Assembly: GCF_031455195.1 (NCBI RefSeq)
Contig: NZ_JAVDSH010000004.1
Span: forward strand, 248,001 to 312,000
DNA: 64,000 bases
Direction: 5' to 3'
Source of the DNA: Arthrobacter nitroguajacolicus_D
GTDB lineage: Bacteria > Actinomycetota > Actinomycetes > Actinomycetales > Micrococcaceae
Both the position numbers and the translations under genes were made by a program. Within the stretch, counting starts at the first letter, position 1; every line of letters begins with the position of its first letter. Shown here piece by piece: positions 1 through 7,779 of this stretch. The notes beneath the pieces are model-generated. The model was not told the DNA's origin, searched no databases, and saw only the letters and a program-made list of their open reading frames with translations.

Positions 1-337
1 GCAGGAGGCCGATTGCGAAAGTGGCCAGGCCCATCAGGATGAGCGACGCGACCAACACAGGCTTGCGGCCCAGCTTGTCGCCCAAGTGGCCGCCAATGAT
101 GCCGCCCAACGGACGGGCAGCGAAGCCGACGCCGAGGGTCGCGAAGGAGGCCAGGGTGCCGGTCACCGGGTCGGCGCCCGGGAAGAACGCTGTACCGAAG
201 TACAGTGCAGCGGCGGTGCCGAAACCGATGAAATCGTAGGTTTCGATGACTGCGCCAACGCCGGAACCGACGGCGACGCGCTTTGCTTCCTTGGTTCCAT
301 GAACCGGACCACGCATGGTCAGAGCTTCGTTGCTCAT
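1..337 (-). CDS. MHS-family MFS transporter, N-terminal part (runs off window)
   Basis: The first about 112 residues of a major facilitator permease are read on the minus strand from the ATG at 337. The N-terminus MSNEALTMRG is followed by a first helix containing ETYDFIGFGTAAALYF. Then comes the loop 2-3 signature GGHLGDKLGRKPVL, typical of the metabolite:H+ symporter (MHS) branch that imports organic acids, betaines and polyol-like compounds. The gene is divergent from the sugar catabolic operon starting at 541, and both promoters share the repeat operator at 384-466. It is therefore probably the uptake system for that operon's substrate. The C-terminal part lies outside the window, so the substrate cannot be judged from residues. 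Confidence 0.88.
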   Translation of the reverse strand, partial: MSNEALTMRGPVHGTKEAKRVAVGSGVGAVIETYDFIGFGTAAALYFGTAFFPGADPVTGTLASFATLGVGFAARPLGGIIGGHLGDKLGRKPVLVASLILMGLATFAIGLL

Positions 338-383
338 AGGTGTCTTTCCCTTTCAAGAGTGGGGCGCTCCTACGCAACCTCAC

Positions 384-466
384 TGTCGACAGTCAACATA
401 ATACGTCAACTGTGACGTAGCGCACCAGTAATGTCAACAGTCAACTCCTAAGGTTGACTGTTGACA
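384..466. promoter_or_regulatory. Double long inverted-repeat operator between transporter and sugar operon
   Basis: At 432-466 a perfect 14-bp inverted repeat is visible: TGTCAACAGTCAAC, a 7-bp spacer, then GTTGACTGTTGACA. At 384-418 the same left arm recurs with one change (TGTCGACAGTCAAC), again with a 7-bp spacer, and a poor right arm (8 of 14 match). The two centres are about 48 bp apart. This geometry suggests a dimeric repressor, for example a GntR/FCD-type regulator, binding two sites in the divergent promoter region. No regulator gene is visible here; it may lie just upstream of the window. Confidence 0.7.
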
Positions 467-540
467 GTTAGCGGACATAAAGTGGTCTCCATCACTAAGG
501 CGCCTCGCCGATGAGGCCCTGGCTTAGGGGATCAACGACG

Positions 541-1383
541 ATGTTTCATCACAGACTGGGCTGTTCGTCCATCAGCTTCCGGCACCAGGACCTGGCAACC
601 GCCCTGCACACCATGAGCGGCCTCGGTTTCGAGGAGATCGACCTCGGCGCGCTCCCGGGCGTTTGCGACCATGTGCCTCACGTACTGGACGCCGAGGCAG
701 TGGAGGCGGCGGCCGCCGTCGTCAACGCCTCGGGCCTGCGCGTCCGCTCGGTCAACGGCGACGTCGGTGACCTGAACGCAACGCTCGACGCCGGTGCCCA
801 GGAGGCGCGCGAACATCACCTCGAGATGCTGCTCACCCTTGCGGCCAAGACCGGCGCGAAGGCGCTGGTCCTGCCCTGTGGTGCGATCGACCATGAGCCG
901 CTGCGGATCCTGGAAGAAGACATCGACGTTGTTGCAGCCCAACTGATCCATGCCTCAGTTCGAGCCAAAGAGTTCGGCGTTGGGCTCTGGACCGAATCCC
1001 TGCACTACTACCGGCTGTGCTGGAACACTGAACGCGCGCAGCTGCTGGCCAACCGCCTGGCCGGGTCCGACGTCGGAATCGTCATGGATTTCAGCCACAT
1101 CGTCGCCTCCGGCGGCGACCCAGTGGACTTCGTTTCCCGGTTCCGCGACCGGATCCAGCACGTTCACCTGCGGGATGCCATCCCAGCCACGGACAACGAG
1201 CAGGGGAACATCAACCTCAGCATCGGCAACGGCAACGCCGACTTCGCCGCGGGGCTCGCATCACTCAGGGACTTTGGCTACACCGGCCACTTCTCGTTGG
1301 AACTCGAAACCCGGGACGTCACCCATGACGAACGCCCGGCGGCAGCCGCCAAGGCAGCCAGCTTCATTACAGACCTCATCTAA
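541..1383 (+). CDS. Sugar phosphate isomerase/epimerase (TIM-barrel, AP-endonuclease 2 superfamily)
   Basis: A 280-residue protein of the xylose-isomerase-like TIM-barrel family, starting MFHHRLGCSSISFRHQDL. Metal-site segments include WTESLHYYRLC, GIVMDFSHIVASG and IQHVHLRDAIP, and the C-terminal GHFSLELETRD fits the last barrel strand. I chose the ATG at 541 because AGGGGA lies 9 nt upstream; an in-frame ATG at 511 has no ribosome binding site. It is the first gene of an operon with an SDR, a DhaK-DhaL kinase and an RpiB-type isomerase. By analogy with LerI of Mycobacterium smegmatis it may isomerise a tetrulose phosphate such as L-erythrulose 1-phosphate. The substrate is an inference. Confidence 0.85.
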   Translation: MFHHRLGCSSISFRHQDLATALHTMSGLGFEEIDLGALPGVCDHVPHVLDAEAVEAAAAVVNASGLRVRSVNGDVGDLNATLDAGAQEAREHHLEMLLTLAAKTGAKALVLPCGAIDHEPLRILEEDIDVVAAQLIHASVRAKEFGVGLWTESLHYYRLCWNTERAQLLANRLAGSDVGIVMDFSHIVASGGDPVDFVSRFRDRIQHVHLRDAIPATDNEQGNINLSIGNGNADFAAGLASLRDFGYTGHFSLELETRDVTHDERPAAAAKAASFITDLI

Positions 1384-1412
1384 TCCGCGTCACCTCATAT
1401 TCAAGGAGCACC

Positions 1413-2186
1413 ATGACCACCATCCAGCGCACCGCCGTCCTCACCGGAGCAACCTCCGATCGCGGCATCGGCCTGACGACTGCCCGCCGCTACGCAACCC
1501 AGGGCTGGGGCATCGTCATCCTGGACCTCGACGGCGAGAAGTCCGCCAAGGTTGCCGCCGAGATCGCCAACGAATTCAACGTTCCGGCGTTCGGCTACGA
1601 AATCGACGTCGCCAACGAGGCATCCGTCACCGCAGCCCAGGCCGCCGTTGCCGCGGAAGTTACCGCCGGAAACCTCCCGCCCGTTGGCGCCCTGGCAAAC
1701 ATCGCCGGCATCACCTCCCCCGTTCCGTTCCTGGAAACCACGCTTGAACTGTGGCACAAGGTCATGGACGTCAATGCCACCGGCACCTACCTGGTCACCA
1801 AGGCCTTCCTTCCGGACATGATCGCCAACGGCTGGGGCCGCATCGTGAACATGTCCTCGGTCTCCGCCCAGCGCGGCGGCGGCGTCTTCGGCAAGGTCCC
1901 CTACTCCGCAGCCAAGGCAGCCATCCTCGGCTTCACCAAGGCACTCGCCCGCGAAATCGGTGAGACCGGCGTGACCGTCAACGCCATCACCCCCGGCGCC
2001 GTGGACACCAACATCCGCGTGGGCAGCACTGAAGAGCAGGAAGCCGCCATCAACGCCGGCATCCCGCTGGGTCGCAACGCCACCACCGAGGAAGTGGCCG
2101 CCGTCATCACGTTCCTCTCCTCCGAGGAATCCGCCTACCTGACCGGCACCACCATCGACATCAACGGCGGCAGCCACATCCACTGA
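1413..2186 (+). CDS. SDR-family NAD(P)-dependent polyol/sugar dehydrogenase
   Basis: A 257-residue classical short-chain dehydrogenase. The cofactor motif is TGATSDRGIG (residues about 11-20), the structural motif NIAG is near residue 94, the active-site Ser lies in MSSVSA, and the catalytic YSAAK follows. The C-terminus YLTGTTIDINGG is standard for the family. The acidic residues after the second strand (DLDGE) favour NAD over NADP. AAGGAG lies 5 nt before the ATG. In this operon it would oxidise an alditol such as threitol or erythritol to the ketose that the following kinase phosphorylates; that role is inferred from context. Confidence 0.88.
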   Translation: MTTIQRTAVLTGATSDRGIGLTTARRYATQGWGIVILDLDGEKSAKVAAEIANEFNVPAFGYEIDVANEASVTAAQAAVAAEVTAGNLPPVGALANIAGITSPVPFLETTLELWHKVMDVNATGTYLVTKAFLPDMIANGWGRIVNMSSVSAQRGGGVFGKVPYSAAKAAILGFTKALAREIGETGVTVNAITPGAVDTNIRVGSTEEQEAAINAGIPLGRNATTEEVAAVITFLSSEESAYLTGTTIDINGGSHIH

Positions 2187-2220
2187 TTCGAGCTGCTCGA
2201 AGGAAAATCCAGGACCCACG

Positions 2221-3963
2221 ATGACCAGAATCTTCAACGACCCCGCCGACTTCGCTGACGAAGCCCTCGCAGGTTTCTGTGACGCACACTCAGACCTTGT
2301 CCGCCAAGTGGAAGGCGGCGCAGTCCGCCGCAACCGCCCGGCAACTCCCAAGGTCGCCATCATTACCGGCGGTGGTTCCGGACACTACCCGGCCTTCGCC
2401 GGCATCATCGGGCCGGGCTTCGCTGACGGTGCCGTGGTGGGCAACATCTTCACCTCGCCCTCCTCGCAGCAGGCCTACTCGGTGGCGAAAGCCGCCAACT
2501 CCGGAGCCGGCGTGGTGTTCACCTACGGCAACTACGCCGGCGATGTCATGAACTTCGGCATGGCCAGCGAGCGCCTGACCGCCGAGGGAATCCCGACGGA
2601 AAACGTGCTGGTCACCGATGACATTGCCAGCGCTTCACCCGCTGAAGCGGAGAAGCGGCGCGGTATTGCGGGGGACTTCGTAGTCTTCAAGGTCATGGGG
2701 GCTGCAGCCGAAGCTGGCTTGGATCTGGACACCGTGGTTCGTCTGGGGCGCAAGGCCAACCGCCTCACAAAGACCATCGGCACGGCATTCAGCGGCTGCA
2801 CGTTCCCTGGGGCAGACCAGCCCTTGTTCAGCCTTCCCGAGGGACAGATGGGCTTGGGCCTGGGGATCCACGGCGAGCCGGGACTTTTCGATACCGAGCT
2901 GCCGTCCGCCGTCGAACTTGGCCGGGAACTGGTGCGTCGTGTGCTGGCCGAAACTCCGGCGGCTGGTTCAACGCGGCTGGCCGTGATCCTCAATGGATTG
3001 GGTTCCACCAAACACGAGGAATTGTTTGTGCTCTGGCGCACTGTCGCTCCCCTGCTGCGCGAGGCCGGCTACACGCTGGTGATGCCGGAAGTGGGCGAGC
3101 TGGTGACCAGCCTGGACATGGCCGGGGCTTCGCTGACGCTGACGTGGCTGGATGAGGAACTTGAGCACTATTGGACCGCACCGGCGCTGACTCCTGCCTA
3201 CCGACGCGGGGCGGCGGGGTTCTACGTCGCTTCCTCTGACACCGCGGAAGCCGAGACATACGCTGCTGCCGCCGCCGACTATTCCTCCACAGCTGATTCC
3301 CGCGCCTACGCTGCCCATTGCCTTCTGGCCTTGGACACGACGGCCGTCCTGCTCGGAAATTCCGAAAGGTTACTGGGCGACATGGATGCCATCGCCGGCG
3401 ACGGCGACCACGGCCGCGGCATGGTCCGCGGATCCGCAGCAGCTCTCGACGCTGCCACCGCCGCCTTCGAACGCGGCGCAGGTGCCGGCTCCCTGCTGGC
3501 CGCGGCCGGAGACGCCTGGGCAGACAAAGCCGGCGGAACATCGGGCGTCCTCTGGGGCGCCGGACTGCGCGCCTTTGGTGAGCAAATAGGAGACACGGAA
3601 ACCCCGACGCCGGACGTCCTCGCCCAGTCTGTTCGGGCTTTCGCAGACCGCATCGCAAGCCTTGGCAAGGCCGAAATCGGTGACAAGACCATGATGGACG
3701 CACTGCTTCCGTTCGCGTCCTCGCTGGAAGACCGCATTTCTTCAGGCGCTGCCGCGGAAGACGCCTGGGCAGCCGCGGCAGCGGATGCTACCACCGCCGC
3801 GGCATCGACGGCGGCACTTCGTCCGCTGAAGGGCCGCGCCCGTCCGCTGGCCGAGAAGAGCATCGGTACGCCGGACCCAGGGGCTACGTCGCTCGCCATG
3901 GTATTCACCGCCGTCGGGCCGCACTTCACCTCCGCTCCCGTACCCGCTGCAGCAACCAACTAG
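2221..3963 (+). CDS. Fused DhaK-DhaL ATP-dependent ketose kinase (erythrulose/dihydroxyacetone kinase type)
   Basis: A 580-residue single-chain kinase. The N-terminal DhaK half (about 1-330) has GGGSGHYPAFAG and the substrate-binding segment GLGIHGEPG, whose His (about residue 217) forms the covalent hemiaminal with the keto substrate. A linker follows, then the C-terminal DhaL half (about 365-575) with MDAIAGDGDHGRGM, the Asp cluster that holds Mg-ATP, and GGTSGVLWGAGL. Because both halves are fused, ATP is the phosphodonor rather than PEP via DhaM. In bacteria such fusions phosphorylate dihydroxyacetone, or erythrulose as in DerK/LerK. The neighbouring isomerases favour a four-carbon ketose. 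Confidence 0.92.
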   Translation: MTRIFNDPADFADEALAGFCDAHSDLVRQVEGGAVRRNRPATPKVAIITGGGSGHYPAFAGIIGPGFADGAVVGNIFTSPSSQQAYSVAKAANSGAGVVFTYGNYAGDVMNFGMASERLTAEGIPTENVLVTDDIASASPAEAEKRRGIAGDFVVFKVMGAAAEAGLDLDTVVRLGRKANRLTKTIGTAFSGCTFPGADQPLFSLPEGQMGLGLGIHGEPGLFDTELPSAVELGRELVRRVLAETPAAGSTRLAVILNGLGSTKHEELFVLWRTVAPLLREAGYTLVMPEVGELVTSLDMAGASLTLTWLDEELEHYWTAPALTPAYRRGAAGFYVASSDTAEAETYAAAAADYSSTADSRAYAAHCLLALDTTAVLLGNSERLLGDMDAIAGDGDHGRGMVRGSAAALDAATAAFERGAGAGSLLAAAGDAWADKAGGTSGVLWGAGLRAFGEQIGDTETPTPDVLAQSVRAFADRIASLGKAEIGDKTMMDALLPFASSLEDRISSGAAAEDAWAAAAADATTAAASTAALRPLKGRARPLAEKSIGTPDPGATSLAMVFTAVGPHFTSAPVPAAATN

Positions 3964-3972
3964 GAGAATCAC

Positions 3973-4431
3973 ATGCGCATCATTGTGGGTGCCGACGAAG
4001 CCGGCGTCGATTACAAAGACAGGATCCTCGCCGATCTTCAGGCCGACTCCCGGATCACTGAAGTGATCGACATCGGAGTGAACCGCGCTGACGAGGACTT
4101 CGCCAGGCCCTACCCGTACGTGGGCATCGCCGCTGGCGAGATGATCCGGGACGGCAAGGCGGACCGGGCCATCCTGTTCTGCGGTACGGGAATCGGTGTG
4201 GCAATCGCCGCCAACAAGGTTCCGGGCATCAGGGCCACAGCTGCCCATGACCCGTTTTCCGTGGAGCGCTCCATCCTGTCCAACGACTGCCAGGTCCTCA
4301 CCATGGGCCAGCGCGTTGTGGGCATGGAACTCGCCCGGCGCCTGGCCAGGGAGTGGATAGGCTACGCGTTCGATCCTTCGTCCGGGTCAGCAGAGAAGGT
4401 CAAGGTACTCAGCGACTTCGAGGGCTGCTGA
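3973..4431 (+). CDS. RpiB/LacAB-family sugar phosphate isomerase (DerI/EryI-like)
   Basis: A 152-residue protein of the ribose-5-phosphate isomerase B family. It begins MRIIVGADEAGVDYKD; the catalytic Cys sits in ILFCGTGIGVAIAANK, and the phosphate-binding region DPFSVERSILSNDCQVLTMG follows. AGGAGA lies 6 nt upstream of the ATG. True RpiB usually has a His in place of the DEAGVDYK Glu/Ala context (DHAGY), so this is closer to the tetrulose-phosphate isomerases. It is the last gene of the operon and is followed by a strong hairpin terminator. The proposed product is an erythrose 4-phosphate-type intermediate entering the pentose phosphate pathway. Confidence 0.85.
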   Translation: MRIIVGADEAGVDYKDRILADLQADSRITEVIDIGVNRADEDFARPYPYVGIAAGEMIRDGKADRAILFCGTGIGVAIAANKVPGIRATAAHDPFSVERSILSNDCQVLTMGQRVVGMELARRLAREWIGYAFDPSSGSAEKVKVLSDFEGC

Positions 4432-4442
4432 CAGCCACCAAA

Positions 4443-4485
4443 AAGGGCCGTACCGGTGAGAATACCCCTCACCGGTACGGCCCTT
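4443..4485. terminator. Bidirectional intrinsic terminator
   Basis: A perfect 18-bp stem (AAGGGCCGTACCGGTGAG paired with its complement at 4468-4485) with a 7-nt loop lies between two convergent genes, the RpiB-type isomerase and the lipoprotein. It starts AAAAAGG and ends CCCTT, so it can serve both strands. Confidence 0.85.
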
Positions 4486-4493
4486 GGCTGTAG

Positions 4494-5222
4494 TTACTTG
4501 ATCAGCGCTGCGGCTTGGTCCATGAGGGCGCCGGCGGCTTCCGGGCCGCCGGAAGCGGCATCATTGCTGGACGCCGTGGCAAAGATCAGGATGCCGTCCT
4601 TGATTGCATGGGCACTGTAGATGGCTCCTGCCTTCCCATCCGGCATGACCATCAGGGTTTTCATCGCCACCGTCCCGGGCACGTTGCCGACGCCGTCAAT
4701 CTTTTCGGTAGTCAGCGTCATAGTGTCCCCCTCCGCGGAGAGCGTCACCTTCTTGCAAGCTTCTATTTGCGACTCACTCTTGTCCAAGCTCGCTTGCAGC
4801 TTTCCTGCCTCGACGCCGGAGGTCAATGCCAAGCTGGTGATGAAGGCACCGGTTTTGGACCTTGTAGTGCCTGCGGACGTGGCGCCATCGATGGGCTCGT
4901 ACACTCCGAGGGTGCCCAGGTTCGCACACTCTGACGGTTCGATGGTTGCCTTCTTCAGCACCAGAACGGGTTCATACTGCGCTGCCAGCTCTTGTCCGGA
5001 AACTACCGCCCGGCTAGTGCCATCGGCTTCCTTGACCTGGCCGGCCAACCCGACGAGCTCTTCATTTGTGTACTGCTTAGCAGGTGTAGGCGTCGCAGCA
5101 GCAGTCTCGCTTGCCTGGGCCGACGCTGATTCCTGTGAGGCCGCAGTGGAACCACCGCACGCGGTGAGGGTCAAAAGGACCAGTGCCGATGCCCCGAATC
5201 CGAGCAACGAAATTTTCTTCAT
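4494..5222 (-). CDS. Putative lipoprotein of unknown function
   Basis: A 242-residue protein starting MKKISLLGFGASALV. The signal peptide ends at the lipobox LTAC-GG, so the mature N-terminal Cys would be lipid-modified and held on the outer face of the membrane. A Ser/Ala/Thr-rich linker follows (ASQESASAQASETAAATP). The folded part carries two Cys (ECANL, EACKK) that may form a disulfide. I recognise no catalytic motif. The start at 5222 was preferred over an upstream in-frame start because GGGGAA precedes it and the signal peptide begins there. Confidence 0.75.
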   Translation of the reverse strand: MKKISLLGFGASALVLLTLTACGGSTAASQESASAQASETAAATPTPAKQYTNEELVGLAGQVKEADGTSRAVVSGQELAAQYEPVLVLKKATIEPSECANLGTLGVYEPIDGATSAGTTRSKTGAFITSLALTSGVEAGKLQASLDKSESQIEACKKVTLSAEGDTMTLTTEKIDGVGNVPGTVAMKTLMVMPDGKAGAIYSAHAIKDGILIFATASSNDAASGGPEAAGALMDQAAALIK

Positions 5223-5318
5223 GTGTTTCCCCAATAATTTCAGTGACGCGCCCGCAGACGCGGACCTCACCCACACTACTGTTTACGCACAGCCGCCATG
5301 GACAGGCAACCCAGTTGG

Positions 5319-6704
5319 CTAGAAGCCTCCGCCACCGCCGGCATCGCCCGCCATGTTCGCGAAGCGCGAGTAGTGGCCCTGGAAAGCGACAACGATGTCC
5401 TTGGTAGGACCGTTACGGTGCTTGGCGATGAGGATGTCAGCTTCGCCGGCCCTGGGTGATTCTTTGTCGTAGACGTCTTCACGGTGCAACAGGATGACCA
5501 TATCGGCGTCCTGCTCGATGGAGCCGGATTCACGAAGGTCGGACACCATAGGGCGCTTATCCTGTCGCTGCTCGGAACCACGGTTCAGCTGCGAGAGCGC
5601 AATAACGGGAACCTGCAGTTCCTTGGCCAGGAGCTTGAGTGCACGCGAGAACTCGGAAACTTCCTGCTGGCGGGATTCCACCTTCTTGCCGGAGCTCATG
5701 AGCTGGAGGTAGTCAAGGATCACGAGCTTGAGGTCGTGCTGCTGCTTGAGGCGGCGGCATTTGGCCCGGATCTCCATGAGCGACATGTTGGGGCTGTCAT
5801 CGATGAACAGCGGCGCATCATTCATGCGGCCCATGGTGGTGGCGATCTTGGACCATTGCTCGTCCTTGATGGTGCCCTTGCGGAGATCCTGCAGGCCGAT
5901 GGTGGCTTCCGCGGAGAGAAGGCGCATGGCGATCTCATTCCGACCCATTTCCAGGGAGAACATGACCGTGGCCAGGTTGTTCTTGATCGCGGCGGAACGG
6001 GCAAAGTCCAGGGCGAACGTGGACTTACCCACTGCGGGACGCGCAGCGATAACGATCATCTGGCCGGGGTGGAGGCCATGGGTCAACTCGTCCAACTCGT
6101 AGAAACCGGTGGGAACACCGGTCATGCCTTCGCCTCGGTGACCCGAGGCCTCGATCTCGTCCACGGTGGATTCCATGACGTCCTTCAACGCCACGTAATC
6201 CTCGGCCGTACGCTTTTCCGCAACAGCGTAGACCTCTGCCTGGGCCTGGTTGACCAAGTCTTCCACTTCGCCATCCTGGCCGTAGCCCATCTGTACGATC
6301 TTGGTACCGGCATTAACCAAGCGGCGAAGGACTGCACGCTCGGCGACGATCTCAGCGTAATAGCCGGCGTTCGCCGCGGTGGGGACGGTTTGGATGAGCT
6401 CATGGAGGTAGGCAGGACCGCCGATCCGGTTGATCTCGCCCCGCTTGGTCAGTTCATCCGAAACGGTGACGGCGTCGGCCGGTTCGCCACGACCGTAGAG
6501 GTCAATGATGGACTCATAGATGGTCTCGTGGGCGGGACGGTAGAAGTCATGCCCGCGGACGATTTCCACGACATCCGCGATCGCGTCCTTGGACAGCATC
6601 ATGCCGCCGAGGACCGACTGTTCAGCCGGGATGTCCTGCGGTGGTTTCCGGCTCGAGTCTGAAGCGCGTGTGCCCTCGATTGAGTCCAAGTGCGTAACTG
6701 ACAA
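5319..6704 (-). CDS. dnaB: Replicative DNA helicase DnaB
   Basis: A 461-residue DnaB-type helicase. The N-terminal domain (about 20-125, PPQDIPAEQSVLGGMM) precedes the RecA-like C-terminal domain with Walker A ARPAVGKST, Walker B LVILDYLQLM and the SQLNRGSEQR and DLRESGSIEQDAD motifs. It is intein-free. The most likely start is a TTG at 6704, because GGAGGA lies 5 nt before it and the family N-terminus fits. DnaB is the hexameric 5'-3' helicase of the replication fork. In most bacteria it follows rplI directly; here rplI is 15 kb away on the same strand. The upstream region contains the DnaA-box cluster at 6831-7267. Confidence 0.97.
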   Translation of the reverse strand: MSVTHLDSIEGTRASDSSRKPPQDIPAEQSVLGGMMLSKDAIADVVEIVRGHDFYRPAHETIYESIIDLYGRGEPADAVTVSDELTKRGEINRIGGPAYLHELIQTVPTAANAGYYAEIVAERAVLRRLVNAGTKIVQMGYGQDGEVEDLVNQAQAEVYAVAEKRTAEDYVALKDVMESTVDEIEASGHRGEGMTGVPTGFYELDELTHGLHPGQMIVIAARPAVGKSTFALDFARSAAIKNNLATVMFSLEMGRNEIAMRLLSAEATIGLQDLRKGTIKDEQWSKIATTMGRMNDAPLFIDDSPNMSLMEIRAKCRRLKQQHDLKLVILDYLQLMSSGKKVESRQQEVSEFSRALKLLAKELQVPVIALSQLNRGSEQRQDKRPMVSDLRESGSIEQDADMVILLHREDVYDKESPRAGEADILIAKHRNGPTKDIVVAFQGHYSRFANMAGDAGGGGGF

Positions 6705-6791
6705 AGCCGTCCTCCATTTGTGTACCGCTGCAGGTGTGCAATCCCGGCGGCCCGTAAAGCGCGGTATGCGGGTAGGGATCCCGCCGGTTAC

Positions 6792-6808
6792 CCCTGACCA
6801 TGTCAGGG
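6792..6808. promoter_or_regulatory. Small hairpin/palindrome upstream of dnaB
   Basis: CCCTGAC, a CAT loop and GTCAGGG form a perfect 7-bp inverted repeat about 90 bp upstream of the dnaB start. It could be an operator or part of the dnaB 5' leader. There is no further support. Confidence 0.35.
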
Positions 6809-6830
6809 ACGTCCGACAAAATAGCGTTCC

Positions 6831-7267
6831 GTATCCACAAGTTATCCACAGCCGGTTCCGCAGGGGCGCCCTCGATAGTTCGTGAGTACGAAGTTTGGGA
6901 ATGCCGACAGGGGATAAATGTGCCCAAAATGGACACTTCAGACACGTTACAGCAGGTGCCGGAACGCCCCTGTGGATAACCTGTGGAATAGCACCGCCAC
7001 GTTGTGCACAGACTGTGGGTTACTCTGTGGATAGAGAAATTCTTTCGACGGAAACCAGGCTCTGACCTGCGGAAACGTTCAAAAAAGGCTGTGGACGGAA
7101 GAAAGATTTGGCACAAAATCATCCACAGACAATCGGCCGCGTCGAGCCCATCCGGCAGCGAAAGGGCCCTAAACATGCCAAAAATGTGATGCATCTTACA
7201 GCTCGGCCTTCAATTTGACAGAGCCCTCTCAGAAGCTTATGCCCGAAATGGAATGTGCTGTGGATAA
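6831..7267. other. DnaA-box cluster in the dnaB upstream region
   Basis: This 588-bp gap (6705-7292) has no credible gene. It holds three perfect 9-mer DnaA boxes: TTATCCACA at 6842-6850, and TGTGGATAA at 6971-6979 and 7259-7267. Three one-mismatch boxes lie at 6831-6839, 7026-7034 and 7119-7127, with several weaker ones between. The stretch from about 7030 to 7200 is also richer in A/T than its surroundings. DnaA could regulate dnaB here, be titrated here, or the locus could have an origin-like role. Neither dnaA nor dnaN is adjacent, so I do not call it oriC. Confidence 0.7.
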
Positions 7268-7292
7268 CCAACTTCTGGCATAAGCTCTAGAC

Positions 7293-7772
7293 ATGGGGAT
7301 GAACTTTGGTGACGTGCTGACGATTGTCCTCCCACTACTTATCCTGGTGGGCCTGCTCTGGGCCTTGACTGCGGCCTTCAAACCCCGCGATACCGGGCTC
7401 TCGGACGCTGAGAGGTATCAGCGCGAACTGGCCGCCCGCTCGGCTGCGCACCAAGCTTCCCAGGTGCAGGCTGCACTGGCTCTGCGGGCCCGCATCGAGG
7501 CGACAACAAAGCCGAGTCAGAACGAGGCCCAGCAGAGCCAGCAAACGGAACAGAACCGGTCAGCCCTCCAGGCCCAAGCTGCCCGATCCCACGCGGCCGG
7601 CCAGACGGGACACCAGCCCGCGGTACTTCCCAATGGACAACTGAACCCGCAGCTTGCTTTCGAGCTGCAGAATTTGGTCCGCAGCGGGAAGAAGATCGAG
7701 GCCATCAAAGTCTTGCGCCAAGCTACCCACTCAGACCTGCTCACCGCCAAGAACTACGTAGATCGGCTCTGA
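7293..7772 (+). CDS. Membrane-anchored protein with L7/L12 C-terminal-like module
   Basis: A 159-residue protein. One N-terminal membrane helix (VLTIVLPLLILVGLLWALTA, residues about 8-27) is followed by a Gln/Ala-rich, probably coiled segment (about 45-110). The C-terminal motif KKIEAIKVLRQATHSDLLTA plus KNYVDRL closely follows the ribosomal protein L7/L12 C-terminal domain pattern (K-I-x-x-I-K-x-x-R-x-x-T-x-x-x-L-x-x-A-K-x-x-V-D). There is no ribosome binding site; a -10-like TAAGCT ends 6 nt before the ATG, so the mRNA may be leaderless. The gene is a tandem neighbour of a similar protein at 7780. Function unknown; interaction with ribosome- or translation-factor partners at the membrane is speculation. 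Confidence 0.75.
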   Translation: MGMNFGDVLTIVLPLLILVGLLWALTAAFKPRDTGLSDAERYQRELAARSAAHQASQVQAALALRARIEATTKPSQNEAQQSQQTEQNRSALQAQAARSHAAGQTGHQPAVLPNGQLNPQLAFELQNLVRSGKKIEAIKVLRQATHSDLLTAKNYVDRL

Positions 7773-7779
7773 CAACGCC

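Noticed and set aside
1401..2363. A 320-codon minus-strand Gly/Asp-rich frame
   Set aside because: It is opposite the SDR gene and the start of the DhaKL gene; its low-complexity content is a frame shadow.
5484..6662. A 392-codon plus-strand frame opposite dnaB
   Set aside because: It lies wholly inside dnaB on the other strand; its composition follows from dnaB codon positions and there is no ribosome binding site.
6831..7267. Chromosomal origin oriC
   Set aside because: DnaA boxes are present, but neither dnaA, dnaN, rpmH nor gyrB is adjacent. I report it as a DnaA-box cluster only.
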